NCBI RefSeq assembly: GCF_016598575.1
Contig: NZ_CP066801.1
Location: 3,100,001 to 3,164,000 of the forward strand
Reading direction: 5' to 3'
DNA: 64,000 nt
Source of the DNA: Streptomyces sp. HSG2
Lineage (GTDB): Bacteria; Actinomycetota; Actinomycetes; Streptomycetales; Streptomycetaceae
Shown here: piece by piece, positions 51,843 to 59,916 of the stretch
How the letters are laid out: each line of letters opens with the position of its first letter
Numbering within the stretch: position 1 is the stretch's first letter
Notes under the pieces: generated by a model
Seen by the model: only the letters and a program-made list of their open reading frames with translations
Database searches by the model: none
Told to the model about the DNA's origin: nothing
Translations under genes and position numbers: made by a program

Positions 51843-53990
51843 CTACTCGGCAGCGGAAGCGGAACCGTCCGCGTCGCGGTTGGCGAGCGCCCGCAGGACG
51901 TGATCGCGGTGGACGACCATGACGCCGTGCGACTTCTTCGGCTCCTCGCCGTGCTCCTCCAACAGGCTCTTGAGCCGGTCGTTGGTCCACTGGTCGCCGT
52001 AGACCTTCGGGGCCAGCGAGTGCAGCCGCTTGAGCACCTCGTTGGTCCGCAGCCGAGCCGCCTCGCCGATGACGGCCGCCACGTCGGCGAGCGCGTCACG
52101 CTCCTCGCTCCGGTCGACCACGCGCAGGGTCGTGGCGCCGTCGCGCAGCATCTTGGCGCGCTCCGCGATCTCGGCGGCCGGCTCGTCGTCGATGAAGTGG
52201 GTGCGCACGGTGATGGACGCCTGACCGGCGGGGATCGTGATTCCGTCGGAGGCGACCACGAGGGTGCCCTTGTCCAGGCCCTGGCGGAGTAGGTGCGGGG
52301 CGGCGCCGCCGTTGACGGCCTTGTCCCCCAGCGCCATGCGGGACTGGGATTCGGTGCCGACCACGAGGGAGGCGCGGGTGTGGGCGCCCTCACGGACCAG
52401 CTTGGGAAGGTTCTGATCGGTGGGGTCCTGCGTGCCCTGCCACATCAGCACGTCCACGGCGCGGCCCTGGTTGTGGAGCTTACGCACGGCCATGAAGTAC
52501 CGCGAGGTGGCCTTGGCGCCGCCGTAGGGCCGCTTGTCCTCGCCGACGACGGGGCACATGAACGCCAACTGTGCTTCGTCCACCACCACGATCAGCGGCT
52601 CGAACACCACGGTCGGGTCTTGCCGGCGCTCCTCGATCCGCCGGTTCATCTCCTCGACCGCGTCCTCTACCATCTCGGTCGCCTGGATCACGTGGTCGTC
52701 GGAGGGGCCCTCGATCAGGATCTGCGCGACGCCGTCGAACATGGCCCAGTCCCCGATGCCCTTGAGGTCGGCGATCCAGAACTGCACCGTGCGGTCCAGC
52801 GCCAGCCACAGCGCGAGCGCCCGCAGCGCGGCGGTCTTGCCCTGGTTGGACAGCCCCGTGACCAACAGGTGACGCTGATACACGCTCAGCTCCGCCGCGT
52901 CCCCGCGCAGGTCTTGACCCCACGGGGCCTTGCCGGTCTCGTAGTTCGCGGTCATCGTCTCGTCGGTGACCAGCGGAGACGGGCCGATCGGCTCGTCCAG
53001 CGCACCCGAGTCCGCGATCCACAACCGCACCGTCCGCGCCGCCTCGGGGATCGTGATGAACACCTCGTGTTCGTGCCGGGTCAGGTTCTCGGCGAGCTTC
53101 CTGCGCCGCTTCTGCACCTCGTTGGTGGCAACCCCGGAGGGAAGCGTCACGTCGACCTCGACACCGCATCCGGCGATCCGGATCGGGCCGAGCATCGACG
53201 CGCCGGCGTCGCCCATCTCCTTGATCGCGGTCTTGAGCGGGGAGATACCGAGGTCCCGGAGCGCCTTGACCACGATGGACGGGGTGATCGGCTCACCCTC
53301 GCTGCCCCGGACTCTCGCCGGGAGTGCCCACGCGGGGGCGGCCTGCTGCTTGCGACCGACCGACCACAGCGCGAGCAGGGCGAGGAACGGGCCGATCGTG
53401 AGTGCCGGACCCCATACAACCCGCACGATGCGGATCAGCAGGGCGATGAAGTCGACCGTTGCCGACAGCGGCGTGATGACGTCCCCGACCTGACCGGTGT
53501 TGATGGCCATGACGACGCCGAGGGCGATCAGGGTCCCGATGCTCATGCCCGCGCCGACGGCGGCGCTCTTGGCCGCGTCGGTCGGGGAGTGCAGGAGGTC
53601 CATGCGGCGGTGATGGCGGGCGGCGCGGAAGCGCTGCAACCGCTCCTCCCACTCCTCGGCGGCTTCGAGGTTGCCCGCGGCTTCCGCCGCCCGGATCATC
53701 CGCTCGTAGCGGGACCCGGTACGGCCATCCCACGCACGGCGGGCCACGATCCGGGAACCGTTGAGGGTGTAGAGGCTGTGCCGGGCCGCCGCCCGGGCCG
53801 CGGCGCGGGTCTTGTCGTGGGTGACGCCGGTCTTGATGACGCGGCCGGAGCGCACCCACAGCGGCACCGCCCGCACGGGCGGCACGGGCGGCACGGGCGG
53901 CGTGTCCGGTACGACCGTGAGCATGGTGGGGGCCGTGTCGTGGGTCGGGGGGTCGGTGGGCTTGTGGAGGTGAACGACGTTCTCGGACAT
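51843..53990 (-). CDS. FtsK/SpoIIIE-type conjugative DNA translocase (TraB-like)
   Basis: 715 aa. Two N-terminal membrane helices (about 145-165 and 180-212), then an FtsK-like motor: Walker A VTGLSNQGKTAALRAL (about 377-392) and Walker B PLIVVVDEAQLAF. TraB proteins of Streptomyces move double-stranded DNA between mycelia as a hexamer and are the single essential transfer protein. The C-terminal winged helix is visible only as weak HTH-like sequence (NDRLKSLLEEHG). The ATG at 53990 begins MSENVVHLHKPTDPP. Confidence 0.9.
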   Translation of the reverse strand: MSENVVHLHKPTDPPTHDTAPTMLTVVPDTPPVPPVPPVRAVPLWVRSGRVIKTGVTHDKTRAAARAAARHSLYTLNGSRIVARRAWDGRTGSRYERMIRAAEAAGNLEAAEEWEERLQRFRAARHHRRMDLLHSPTDAAKSAAVGAGMSIGTLIALGVVMAINTGQVGDVITPLSATVDFIALLIRIVRVVWGPALTIGPFLALLALWSVGRKQQAAPAWALPARVRGSEGEPITPSIVVKALRDLGISPLKTAIKEMGDAGASMLGPIRIAGCGVEVDVTLPSGVATNEVQKRRRKLAENLTRHEHEVFITIPEAARTVRLWIADSGALDEPIGPSPLVTDETMTANYETGKAPWGQDLRGDAAELSVYQRHLLVTGLSNQGKTAALRALALWLALDRTVQFWIADLKGIGDWAMFDGVAQILIEGPSDDHVIQATEMVEDAVEEMNRRIEERRQDPTVVFEPLIVVVDEAQLAFMCPVVGEDKRPYGGAKATSRYFMAVRKLHNQGRAVDVLMWQGTQDPTDQNLPKLVREGAHTRASLVVGTESQSRMALGDKAVNGGAAPHLLRQGLDKGTLVVASDGITIPAGQASITVRTHFIDDEPAAEIAERAKMLRDGATTLRVVDRSEERDALADVAAVIGEAARLRTNEVLKRLHSLAPKVYGDQWTNDRLKSLLEEHGEEPKKSHGVMVVHRDHVLRALANRDADGSASAAE

Positions 53991-54094
53991 GCTGGGACTG
54001 CTCCTGACTGCCCCCGGCGGGGGTGGGAGACGAGGGAGAGCCGGGGTGGCCGGGTCCGTGGAAAGAGCGGCCACCCCGGTACGGAAACGGCTGG

Positions 54095-54412
54095 TCAGAA
54101 CCAGCCGGACGCCTTGCGCTTGGCCTTGTCGCGGGCGGCCTGGGTGAGCAGACGCTGACGCTCGCCGTGCAGGGCGCTCAGCTCCGCGTTCAGCCGCAAC
54201 TCGGCGCTGTCACCGGTGGCGTCCATGCGCTGCTCCTCACGGCCCGCGCCACGGCCCCGGACGACCTTGTAGCCGCCCACGGCCAGCGAGCGGGCGATGG
54301 CCCGGCGCTCACTGCCGTTCAGCGGCCACCACTCGCCCCGGCGTACCGCTTCCAGCTTCTTCGTGGCCGTCTGGATCTCGCGGTCCAAGCGGCGGATATC
54401 GGCGTTGCGCAT
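54095..54412 (-). CDS. AICE small hypothetical protein
   Basis: 105 aa, helical and basic: MRNADIRRLDREIQTATKKL at the start, WWPLNGSERRAIARSLAVGG in the middle, basic KAKRKASGWF end. Likely coiled-coil at both ends. Conserved type in AICEs next to the translocase; function unknown. GAGGAG lies 16 nt upstream of the ATG at 54412. Confidence 0.65.
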   Translation of the reverse strand: MRNADIRRLDREIQTATKKLEAVRRGEWWPLNGSERRAIARSLAVGGYKVVRGRGAGREEQRMDATGDSAELRLNAELSALHGERQRLLTQAARDKAKRKASGWF

Positions 54413-54552
54413 CGGTTGGCTACTCCTCGAAGGGTTCGGGCTGGTCAGGCAGCCGTACGGGCGGGGAGAACGGCGAGGGCGAGGCGATGGAGCGCGGCCG
54501 TGGCCAACCCCGTCAGGCGCCAGCCACCACCGATGGACCGGGACGGTGGCCG

Positions 54553-55560
54553 TCAACGGCTCGCCATAGCCAGCTCAGCCCCGCCCGCCGCTGGGGCGCG
54601 ATGCTCGACATAGCGGGAAGACACCCAGCCGACCGACCAGCCGCACAGCTCTGCCGCCTGGCGCACCGACAGCCCCGCCGTGAACGCGGTGGCCACGATC
54701 GCGCGCGCCTCACCCTCGGGCAGCTTGCTCTCAGCCGGGCCCCGGCTCAGGAGTTCGGCGCGCTCACGCTCGGCACGCTCTGCTCGTTCACAGCGTTCAC
54801 GCTCCGCCTTCTGAGCGCGCTCGCGCTGTTCCGCTTCGGCGCGCTCGCGGGCCTGGCGTTCACGCGTCAGCCGCTCGCGTTCGCGCTGTTCATCTTCGCG
54901 GTCACGGCGTTCACGAGCCTCCCGCTCGGCAGCCTCCGAGCGCTCACGGGCTTCACGCTCCTCACGCCGCTGCCGCTCTTCCCGCTCGGCCTGTTCGCGG
55001 GCCAGGCTCGCTTCGTGGTCGCGCTGTTCACGCGCCAGCCGCTCCGCGTGCTCGCGCTCCTCACGAGCCTCGGTGCGGGCCCGCTCGGCGCGCTCACGGG
55101 CCGCCCGCTCCCGCTCCTCGCGCTCGGCTTTCTGCGTGGCCTCCAGGGCGCTGACGGCGCGGGGGATGGCGCGCCGGTAGGCGAGGCTGGTCTCTGCTGT
55201 GACGATGAGCAGCAGGGGAGCCACGGAGTGGACGGCCACGCCGACCATGTCCTTCTGCAACGCGGAGTCGGCGGTGTTCAGGGCGAGGGTCATCAGCCCG
55301 GTCATCCACCGCAACACGATGGGCCACCGTCCGCCGTGCCCACCCAGGCGGGCCAAGACATCGTCGAGTTTCACCACGATGACCACGGCGGCGTCCACCA
55401 CCACCGGGAGGATCGGCGCGGTCCAGTCCCACCCGTCGGCGGTGTGCGCGGCCATCAGGGGGGTGACCGTGAGGATGGAGTAGAGCATGGCCCCGCACAC
55501 GATGAGCCACGTCCCGCCCGACAGGGCGCGTTCGGCCGAACGCGTCTGAACAGCGTTCAC
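54553..55560 (-). CDS. DUF2637 spread-like protein with long charged coiled coil
   Basis: 335 aa. Four hydrophobic helices at the N-terminus (GGTWLIVCGAMLYSILTV; ILPVVVDAAVVIVVKL; GVAVHSVAPLLLIVTAET) form the DUF2637 domain seen in Spd plasmid-spread proteins. Residues about 160-285 are almost pure Glu/Arg/Ala coiled coil. The end has a helix-turn-helix-like TAGLSVRQAAELCGWSVGWV. It probably sits in the membrane and aids spread of the element along hyphae. The GTG at 55558-55560 has AGGAGGTGGG just upstream. Confidence 0.8.
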   Translation of the reverse strand: MNAVQTRSAERALSGGTWLIVCGAMLYSILTVTPLMAAHTADGWDWTAPILPVVVDAAVVIVVKLDDVLARLGGHGGRWPIVLRWMTGLMTLALNTADSALQKDMVGVAVHSVAPLLLIVTAETSLAYRRAIPRAVSALEATQKAEREERERAARERAERARTEAREEREHAERLAREQRDHEASLAREQAEREERQRREEREARERSEAAEREARERRDREDEQRERERLTRERQARERAEAEQRERAQKAERERCERAERAERERAELLSRGPAESKLPEGEARAIVATAFTAGLSVRQAAELCGWSVGWVSSRYVEHRAPAAGGAELAMASR

Positions 55561-55629
55561 ACCCCACCTCCTACCGGTGGCACGGCGTCTGGAGCACACC
55601 GGTCGGTGACCGGGAGACGACAGGCGCTC

Positions 55630-55675
55630 GTGAACACCGGGCGGCCTTCGGTGAACACGGCCCTGCCCTGTTCAC
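55630..55675. promoter_or_regulatory. GTGAACA repeats, likely operator of a KorSA-type regulator
   Basis: GTGAACA at 55630-55636 and 55651-55657 and its inverse TGTTCAC at 55669-55675, 70-130 bp upstream of the DUF2637 gene start. Inverted GTGAACA/TGTTCAC sites suit a GntR-type transfer regulator. No such regulator gene is present in the element, so it would have to come from elsewhere, or the site is a relic. Confidence 0.5.
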
Positions 55676-55771
55676 CACCACGATCACCCCGATGAACGCC
55701 CGCCACGGGGCGGGCGGTGTCGGACACGAGGAAGCCGGCACACGCATCGACCGGCGAGGCTGACGGGACCC

Positions 55772-55993
55772 TCACGACTCACCCCCCTGGCGGCGACCGT
55801 GGGCCATCCACCCGGCGAGCTGGAGAGCGAATCCCACCGCCGCGACCGTCATGAACACCTCGCGGCGACCGGTCACCCACGTGGCCACGCTCCCCGCCAC
55901 CGCCGCCACCACACCCACAGCGATCACGACCGCCACCCACCCGGACGGACCGGCCGCCGGCGGCGGGGGCGGGGTCGACTTCCCGGCGCTCAC
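55772..55993 (-). CDS. AICE small membrane protein
   Basis: 73 aa: Pro-rich cytoplasmic start (GKSTPPPPPAAGP), helix GWVAVVIAVGVVAAVAGSV, then a second helix FMTVAAVGFALQLAGWMAHG and a basic end. The GTG at 55991-55993 overlaps the stop of the DUF6284 gene (GTGA), so translation is coupled. Confidence 0.7.
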   Translation of the reverse strand: MSAGKSTPPPPPAAGPSGWVAVVIAVGVVAAVAGSVATWVTGRREVFMTVAAVGFALQLAGWMAHGRRQGGES

Positions 55994-56244
55994 GCGGCAC
56001 CCCCCACAACGCGGGGGGCGCCGGCCACGCGGTCGGCCAGCGCACGACGCCGGGCCCGGCGCAGACGACGCTCGTCCACCTCGGCCGGCACCTGGTCCAA
56101 CAAGACGATGTACGCGTCCAACAGGCCGACGTCCGCCAGGATGACGGGCATCTCCCACTCGATCGCCTCCAGCTCGACGGCTGTCGGCTCCATGAAATCG
56201 GCGAACGCCGTAACAGCGTCCTGAACAGTCACGATGTGACTCAT
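55990..56244 (-). CDS. DUF6284 family protein
   Basis: 84 aa beginning MSHIVTVQDAVTAFADFMEP, then ELEAIEWEMPVILADVGLLD and a basic RRLRRARRRALADR end. Matches the small acidic-then-basic DUF6284 proteins carried by Streptomyces AICEs and plasmids. Function unknown. GAGAGGAAG precedes the ATG at 56244. Confidence 0.75.
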   Translation of the reverse strand: MSHIVTVQDAVTAFADFMEPTAVELEAIEWEMPVILADVGLLDAYIVLLDQVPAEVDERRLRRARRRALADRVAGAPRVVGGAA

Positions 56245-56277
56245 CGGGTCTTCCTCTCGCACAGGAACGGCCCTCGT

Positions 56278-56303
56278 GGCTCCCGGGAGGCACCCCGGGA
56301 GCC
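56278..56303. terminator. Perfect 10-bp hairpin in the divergent region
   Basis: GGCTCCCGGG (56278-56287) and CCCGGGAGCC (56294-56303), 6-nt loop. It lies 34 bp upstream of the DUF6284 start in the 434-bp gap before the HTH gene. Could be an attenuator or an operator; the rest of the gap shows no gene. Confidence 0.5.
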
Positions 56304-56678
56304 GCTCGCCGTCGGAGTCGGTACATCCGGCTCCCCTCGACCCCGCCCGTTCGCGACGGGCGAGGGAGGCAACCGGCCGCAGTGCTGAGCTGCGGAGAGA
56401 TCGGGCGCGGCCTCGCCGCGCGGTCCGTCTTTTCAACTCGGGGAGACGGGGCCCACCTATTCAGTTCTCAAGCAACCTGCGCTTCCTTCGTACTCGCGCC
56501 AGTTGAGCTGGAGCTTTCCTCCGGGCGACGGCATGCGGATGGAGCTAAAGAAGAGATCCACCTCTGCTTAGGGGGGGTTGCCCTCTGCTTCGATAGGTAC
56601 GGTAGGCATGTGAGGCGTTCAATGCAAGTCCCTCTCGCGGTAGAGTTGCTATCCCCCCTAGGCGATGTTGGGAGAGTC

Positions 56679-57524
56679 GTGCAGAACGACATGAGAGAGG
56701 TCTCGGGGATCGTGGACCCCGTTGACCGGGCACGGGCCGCGATCGACTTGATGGCGCGGTATCAGAGCCACGTGAACGAGCTGTCCCGTGTCCGGCGGGA
56801 GGCGATCGAGGAGGCCCAGGCGGCGGGCATGACACAAGCCGAGATCGCGAAGCGCCTCGGGGTCAGCCGCGGGCGCGTGGGCCAGCTGGCATCCGCCGGC
56901 CCCCCGCCGGAACGTGCCTTCTTCGGCACGGATCTGGTCACGGTTTCACTCGGTGGGAAGTACGAGGCGGGGAAGTCTCCCGATCAGCACCCCAGTGAGG
57001 TGGTCACGCGAGAGGACCTCAACAACTTCGAGCGTCTGCGGACCTTCCTCGGCGGCATGAAGCTGGAGGCTCGCTACGAGGTGATCCCGCCCTCCGGCAT
57101 CGTGAACCTGAACAGGGACAACCACGTCGTCATTTGCGGGCCCCGCCTGTCGCCGCTTGTCGCGCAGGTGCTCGAAGGGGACGACAACCTTCGATTCGCG
57201 AAGGATCGAGCCTGGCACCTCGTCGACCAGGTGGCCGGACGGGAGTTCCGTTCGCCGCAGGACGAGGACGGGTCGGCCGGTGACATCGGCTACTTGGGGC
57301 GGCTTCCTCGGTTGGACGGAAAGGGCACCTTCCTCTACATCGCGGGCATCCACGCCATCGGTGCGAGCGGAGTCGTCCACTTCCTGGAGAACAACCTGGC
57401 AGAGCTGTACCGCGAGGTTCGTACGCGTCGCTTCTCCGCCCTGGTCTCATGCCGCTACGACCCGGAAACGCTCGAAGTGCGGGAGAGTCGACGGATCACC
57501 CCTCTGTACCGACACGAAGGCTGA
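56679..57524 (+). CDS. HTH protein with C-terminal Rossmann-like sensor domain (AICE cargo)
   Basis: 281 aa. After a helical start (DPVDRARAAIDLMARYQSHV) comes a sigma-like HTH at about residues 49-71 (MTQAEIAKRLGVSRGRVGQL). The C-terminal ~150 residues contain NRDNHVVICGPRLSPLVAQV, DIGYLGRLPRLDGKGTFLYI and AGIHAIGASGVVHFLENNLA, resembling a nucleotide- or ligand-binding Rossmann fold. GGGAGAG (56670-56676) sets the GTG at 56679. It is 2 bp from the PP2C-like gene and in opposite orientation to the rest of the AICE. Predicted as a DNA-binding sensor partnered with the phosphatase-like protein. Confidence 0.75.
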   Translation: MQNDMREVSGIVDPVDRARAAIDLMARYQSHVNELSRVRREAIEEAQAAGMTQAEIAKRLGVSRGRVGQLASAGPPPERAFFGTDLVTVSLGGKYEAGKSPDQHPSEVVTREDLNNFERLRTFLGGMKLEARYEVIPPSGIVNLNRDNHVVICGPRLSPLVAQVLEGDDNLRFAKDRAWHLVDQVAGREFRSPQDEDGSAGDIGYLGRLPRLDGKGTFLYIAGIHAIGASGVVHFLENNLAELYREVRTRRFSALVSCRYDPETLEVRESRRITPLYRHEG

Positions 57525-57526
57525 GT

Positions 57527-58354
57527 ATGCGCGTCGCCATCGACACCCAGCCCGGTGGAGCCGCCCCCAACGAAGATTGGGTGGCTTGCACACCGACTCT
57601 TGCCATCGTCCTGGATGGCCTCAGCACGGCAGGTCTGGACACCGGCTGTCGCCACGGTGTGCCCTGGTATGTGCGGTGTCTCGGCAGTCAGATCGTCGCG
57701 GCTCTCGCCGACCCTCATGTCGCGCTCGCAGAGGGGTTGGGGAGCGCACTGGAGCGAGTAGCCGCGCTCCACCCGGAATGCGACTTGAGGAACCCCGGGA
57801 CTCCCTCCGCGACCGTTGCGCTCCTCCGTGAGCGTGAGGGTCTTCTCGAACATCTGGTCTTGGCGGACTCTCCGATCGTGTTGGACCACAGCGACAGCGT
57901 CACCGTTCTCACCGACCTGCGAGTAGACGAGGTGCTGCCCGACCTGAGGGCAGAGGTGGAGCAGTTCGAGACGGACACCCCGGAGCATCGGGAAGCCTTG
58001 CGTCGGTTCGTGAGTGCGCAGCGCGACACACGCAACACGGCGTCCGGCTACTGGGTTGCCGCCGGCGACGCGGAGGCTGCCGAACACGCAGTGGTCGGCA
58101 GCGCCGAGATCAAGGACGTGAGAGCGGCGGCGGTTCTCTCCGATGGCGCGTCACGCCTGGTCACCGAGTATGCCGTGGCCACCTGGGAGGAGGTCTTCGC
58201 CATACTTCGCGCGGGTGGTCCGGAGCGGTTGATCGCAGAAGTGCGGAAGGCGGAAGCCACGGATCCCACTGGTCGCCGTTGGCCGCGCTACAAGTCCGGG
58301 GACGACGCCGCCGTGGCGTTCTGCCAGTGGGAAGAGGGAGGGGCCGCGCGGTGA
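57527..58354 (+). CDS. PP2C-like phosphatase-fold protein (AICE cargo)
   Basis: 275 aa. PP2C landmarks: APNEDWVACT (Asp17), LAIVLDGLST (Asp30-Gly31), AAVLSDGASRLV (Asp206-Gly207) and KSGDDAAVAFCQW (Asp259-Asp260). These are the metal-binding acidic residues, so a metal-dependent Ser/Thr phosphatase is plausible, though overall similarity is weak. Immediately downstream of the HTH gene (2-bp gap) and followed by a strong terminator, so the pair is one unit. Confidence 0.72.
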   Translation: MRVAIDTQPGGAAPNEDWVACTPTLAIVLDGLSTAGLDTGCRHGVPWYVRCLGSQIVAALADPHVALAEGLGSALERVAALHPECDLRNPGTPSATVALLREREGLLEHLVLADSPIVLDHSDSVTVLTDLRVDEVLPDLRAEVEQFETDTPEHREALRRFVSAQRDTRNTASGYWVAAGDAEAAEHAVVGSAEIKDVRAAAVLSDGASRLVTEYAVATWEEVFAILRAGGPERLIAEVRKAEATDPTGRRWPRYKSGDDAAVAFCQWEEGGAAR

Positions 58355-58371
58355 TCCGCGCCGACCGCGTG

Positions 58372-58405
58372 CCGTACGCGCCGTCGGCTCCGACGGCGCG
58401 TACGG
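58372..58405 (+). terminator. Terminator after the HTH/PP2C pair
   Basis: Perfect 16-bp stem CCGTACGCGCCGTCGG / CCGACGGCGCGTACGG with a 2-nt loop, 17 bp after the phosphatase-like stop. Confidence 0.88.
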
Positions 58406-58486
58406 CGGTCCTATAGCATCGAGTGCGCCGCGCACAGTTCGAGCGATGATCACAAGACTTTACGAGTCGCTACCAGGAGGGGTTCC

Positions 58487-58621
58487 ATGTCCCGTGGGGC
58501 ACGTGTGGGGCAGTGGGATGCCGCACGGAGCAACGCCAAAGGTCACGACACCATCATCGCGCGGACTGTAAATCTGCCGGCTCAGCCTTCCCAGGTTCGA
58601 ATCCTGGCGCCGCCACGCTGA
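58487..58621 (+). CDS. Possible 44-aa ORF reading through attR
   Basis: The ATG at 58487 follows a strong AGGAGGGG (58474-58481) and opens MSRGARVGQWDAARSNAKGH, then DTIIARTVNLPAQPSQVRIL and a stop just beyond attR. The last 19 residues are translated tRNA sequence. The excellent ribosome site argues for translation; the protein may be a cut-off version of a longer product made from the circular form. Confidence 0.35.
   Translation: MSRGARVGQWDAARSNAKGHDTIIARTVNLPAQPSQVRILAPPR
58564..58616 (+). repeat. attR (53-bp direct repeat)
   Basis: Second copy of the tRNA-Tyr 3' part; the sequence to its left is not tRNA-like, so it is not a tRNA gene. It fixes the right end of the element. Confidence 0.95.
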
Positions 58622-58626
58622 GAGGG

Positions 58627-58665
58627 AGCCCCTCCGGTCGGACGAAAGTCCTGGTCGGAGGGGCT
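58627..58665 (+). terminator. Displaced native tRNA-Tyr terminator
   Basis: AGCCCCTCCG (58627-58636) pairs with CGGAGGGGCT (58656-58665), followed by TCTTTCG. It lies 10 bp after attR, the place where the tRNA-Tyr terminator would be without the insertion. Confidence 0.8.
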
Positions 58666-58775
58666 TCTTTCGTGATGGACGCCTTTGGAGTGGCGGCGCT
58701 GCCGGTCTCGGCGTCAAGCGCCGCTTGTCGCCCCTGGGTGGTTCGGATCATCAGTCCCGACGTTCTGGAGATCGT

Positions 58776-59837
58776 GTGCAGCCAGCCAAGATCGTCGACT
58801 TGTTCGCCGGCCCCGGAGGGGTGGACGTGGCCGCCGAGACGCTCGGTGTGCCCTCCGTCGGCCTCGAATGGGACCCCGACGCGTGTCGGACCCGTCGTGC
58901 CGCCGGGCTCGCCACGATCGAGGGGGACGTGCGGCGCTATGGGCCCGCCGACTTCCCGGACGCGGACGTGCTGGCCGGGGGGCCGCCCTGCCAGACGTTC
59001 ACCGTCGCGGGCAACGGAGCGGGCCGAAAGGCGCTGGAGGAGGTTCTGCGGTTCGTCGAGCGGATGACTGCCCGCGACGACCGCGAGGCGATCACCGGTG
59101 ATCTCGGTCGCTTGGACGACGAGCGCACCGGGCTGGTACTCGAACCGCTCCGCTGGATCCTCGAAGCCCTCGACGCGCGTCGGAAGCCGTACGAGTCGAT
59201 CGTTCTGGAGCAGGTCCCGGCCGTGCTCCCGGTCTGGGAGGCGTACGCCCGCGTGCTGCGTCGGGAGGGCTACTCGGTCGCCCACGGCGTCGTGACGGCG
59301 GAGGCCTACGGCGTCCCGCAGACGCGTCGCAGGGCGGTGCTCGTCGCGCGCAGGGGGCGGCACGCGCTGAGGTTGCCCGAACCCACCCACCGGGCCTACC
59401 GCAAGGGAGCGCCGCGTCAGGCCGGGGAGGCCGGGCCGAGGCCCTGGCGCTCCATGGGGGAAGTGGTCGACCGGGGAGGGCCCTTCGAGGTCGTCTCGAA
59501 CTACGGCACGGGAGGCGACCCGCGGCAACGGGGACGCCGGTCCTCCTCGCACCCGGCCGCGACGGTCACCGGGAAGATCTTCCGTAATCGGGTGGTCTCG
59601 CTCGACGGCGAGGAACTGGAGCGTTTCAGTCCCGCCGAGGCGGGGCGGCTCCAGACGTTTCCCTCCGACTATCCGTGGTCCGGTCGCGACGTGGGCCAAC
59701 AGATCGGGAACGCGGTGCCGCCACGCCTGGCGATGCACGTCCTGAGTGCCTGCTTCGGCTGGTCTCCCCCCGCCGAGGAGGTGTTGGCCCGGCTCGATCG
59801 CTGGGTCGGCGCGTCGACCGTGGTCGTCGGGGCCTGA
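58776..59837 (+). CDS. DNA (cytosine-5) methyltransferase
   Basis: 353 aa, type II m5C methyltransferase. Motif I VDLFAGPGGVDVAAE, motif IV GGPPCQTFTVAGNGAG with nucleophile Cys72, motif VI as EQVP (usually ENV), motif VIII QTRRRAVLVARR, motif X VGQQIGNAVPPRLA. The target-recognition region is around YRKGAPRQAGEAGPRPWRSM. No restriction gene is adjacent, so an orphan or solitary protective enzyme. The GTG at 58776 is preceded by GGAG (58767-58770). It begins 160 bp outside attR. Confidence 0.88.
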   Translation: MQPAKIVDLFAGPGGVDVAAETLGVPSVGLEWDPDACRTRRAAGLATIEGDVRRYGPADFPDADVLAGGPPCQTFTVAGNGAGRKALEEVLRFVERMTARDDREAITGDLGRLDDERTGLVLEPLRWILEALDARRKPYESIVLEQVPAVLPVWEAYARVLRREGYSVAHGVVTAEAYGVPQTRRRAVLVARRGRHALRLPEPTHRAYRKGAPRQAGEAGPRPWRSMGEVVDRGGPFEVVSNYGTGGDPRQRGRRSSSHPAATVTGKIFRNRVVSLDGEELERFSPAEAGRLQTFPSDYPWSGRDVGQQIGNAVPPRLAMHVLSACFGWSPPAEEVLARLDRWVGASTVVVGA

Positions 59838-59916
59838 GGGGGTTGTGCCGTGGCCCGCCTTCGCTCCGCGAACGGCGTGACCGGCCCGACCGAGAGCCCG
59901 CCACGGCCGGTGACGG

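Larger units (their letters stand above)
45966..58616. mobile_element. Integrative and conjugative element (AICE) in tRNA-Tyr
   Basis: 12.65 kb between two identical 53-bp repeats of the tRNA-Tyr 3' end. Inside, in order: integrase, excisionase, repeat-rich region, ATPase/helicase-like protein, prim-pol, small proteins, TraB-like translocase, DUF2637 protein, DUF6284 protein and an HTH/PP2C-like cargo pair. Single-protein (TraB) conjugation and prim-pol replication mark it as an actinomycete AICE of the pSAM2/SLP1 kind. Confidence 0.9.

Noticed and set aside
54487..55695. 402-aa plus-strand frame rich in Leu/Phe/Ala that looks membrane-like
   Set aside because: Complement of the Glu/Arg coiled-coil part of the DUF2637 gene, which produces false hydrophobic repeats.
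55557..55775. 72-aa ORF coupled to the DUF2637 start
   Set aside because: It consists mainly of the GTGAACA operator repeats and has no protein-like features or good ribosome site.
58564..58616. Second tRNA-Tyr gene
   Set aside because: Only the 3' part is present; there is no D-arm or 5' acceptor strand, so it is attR.
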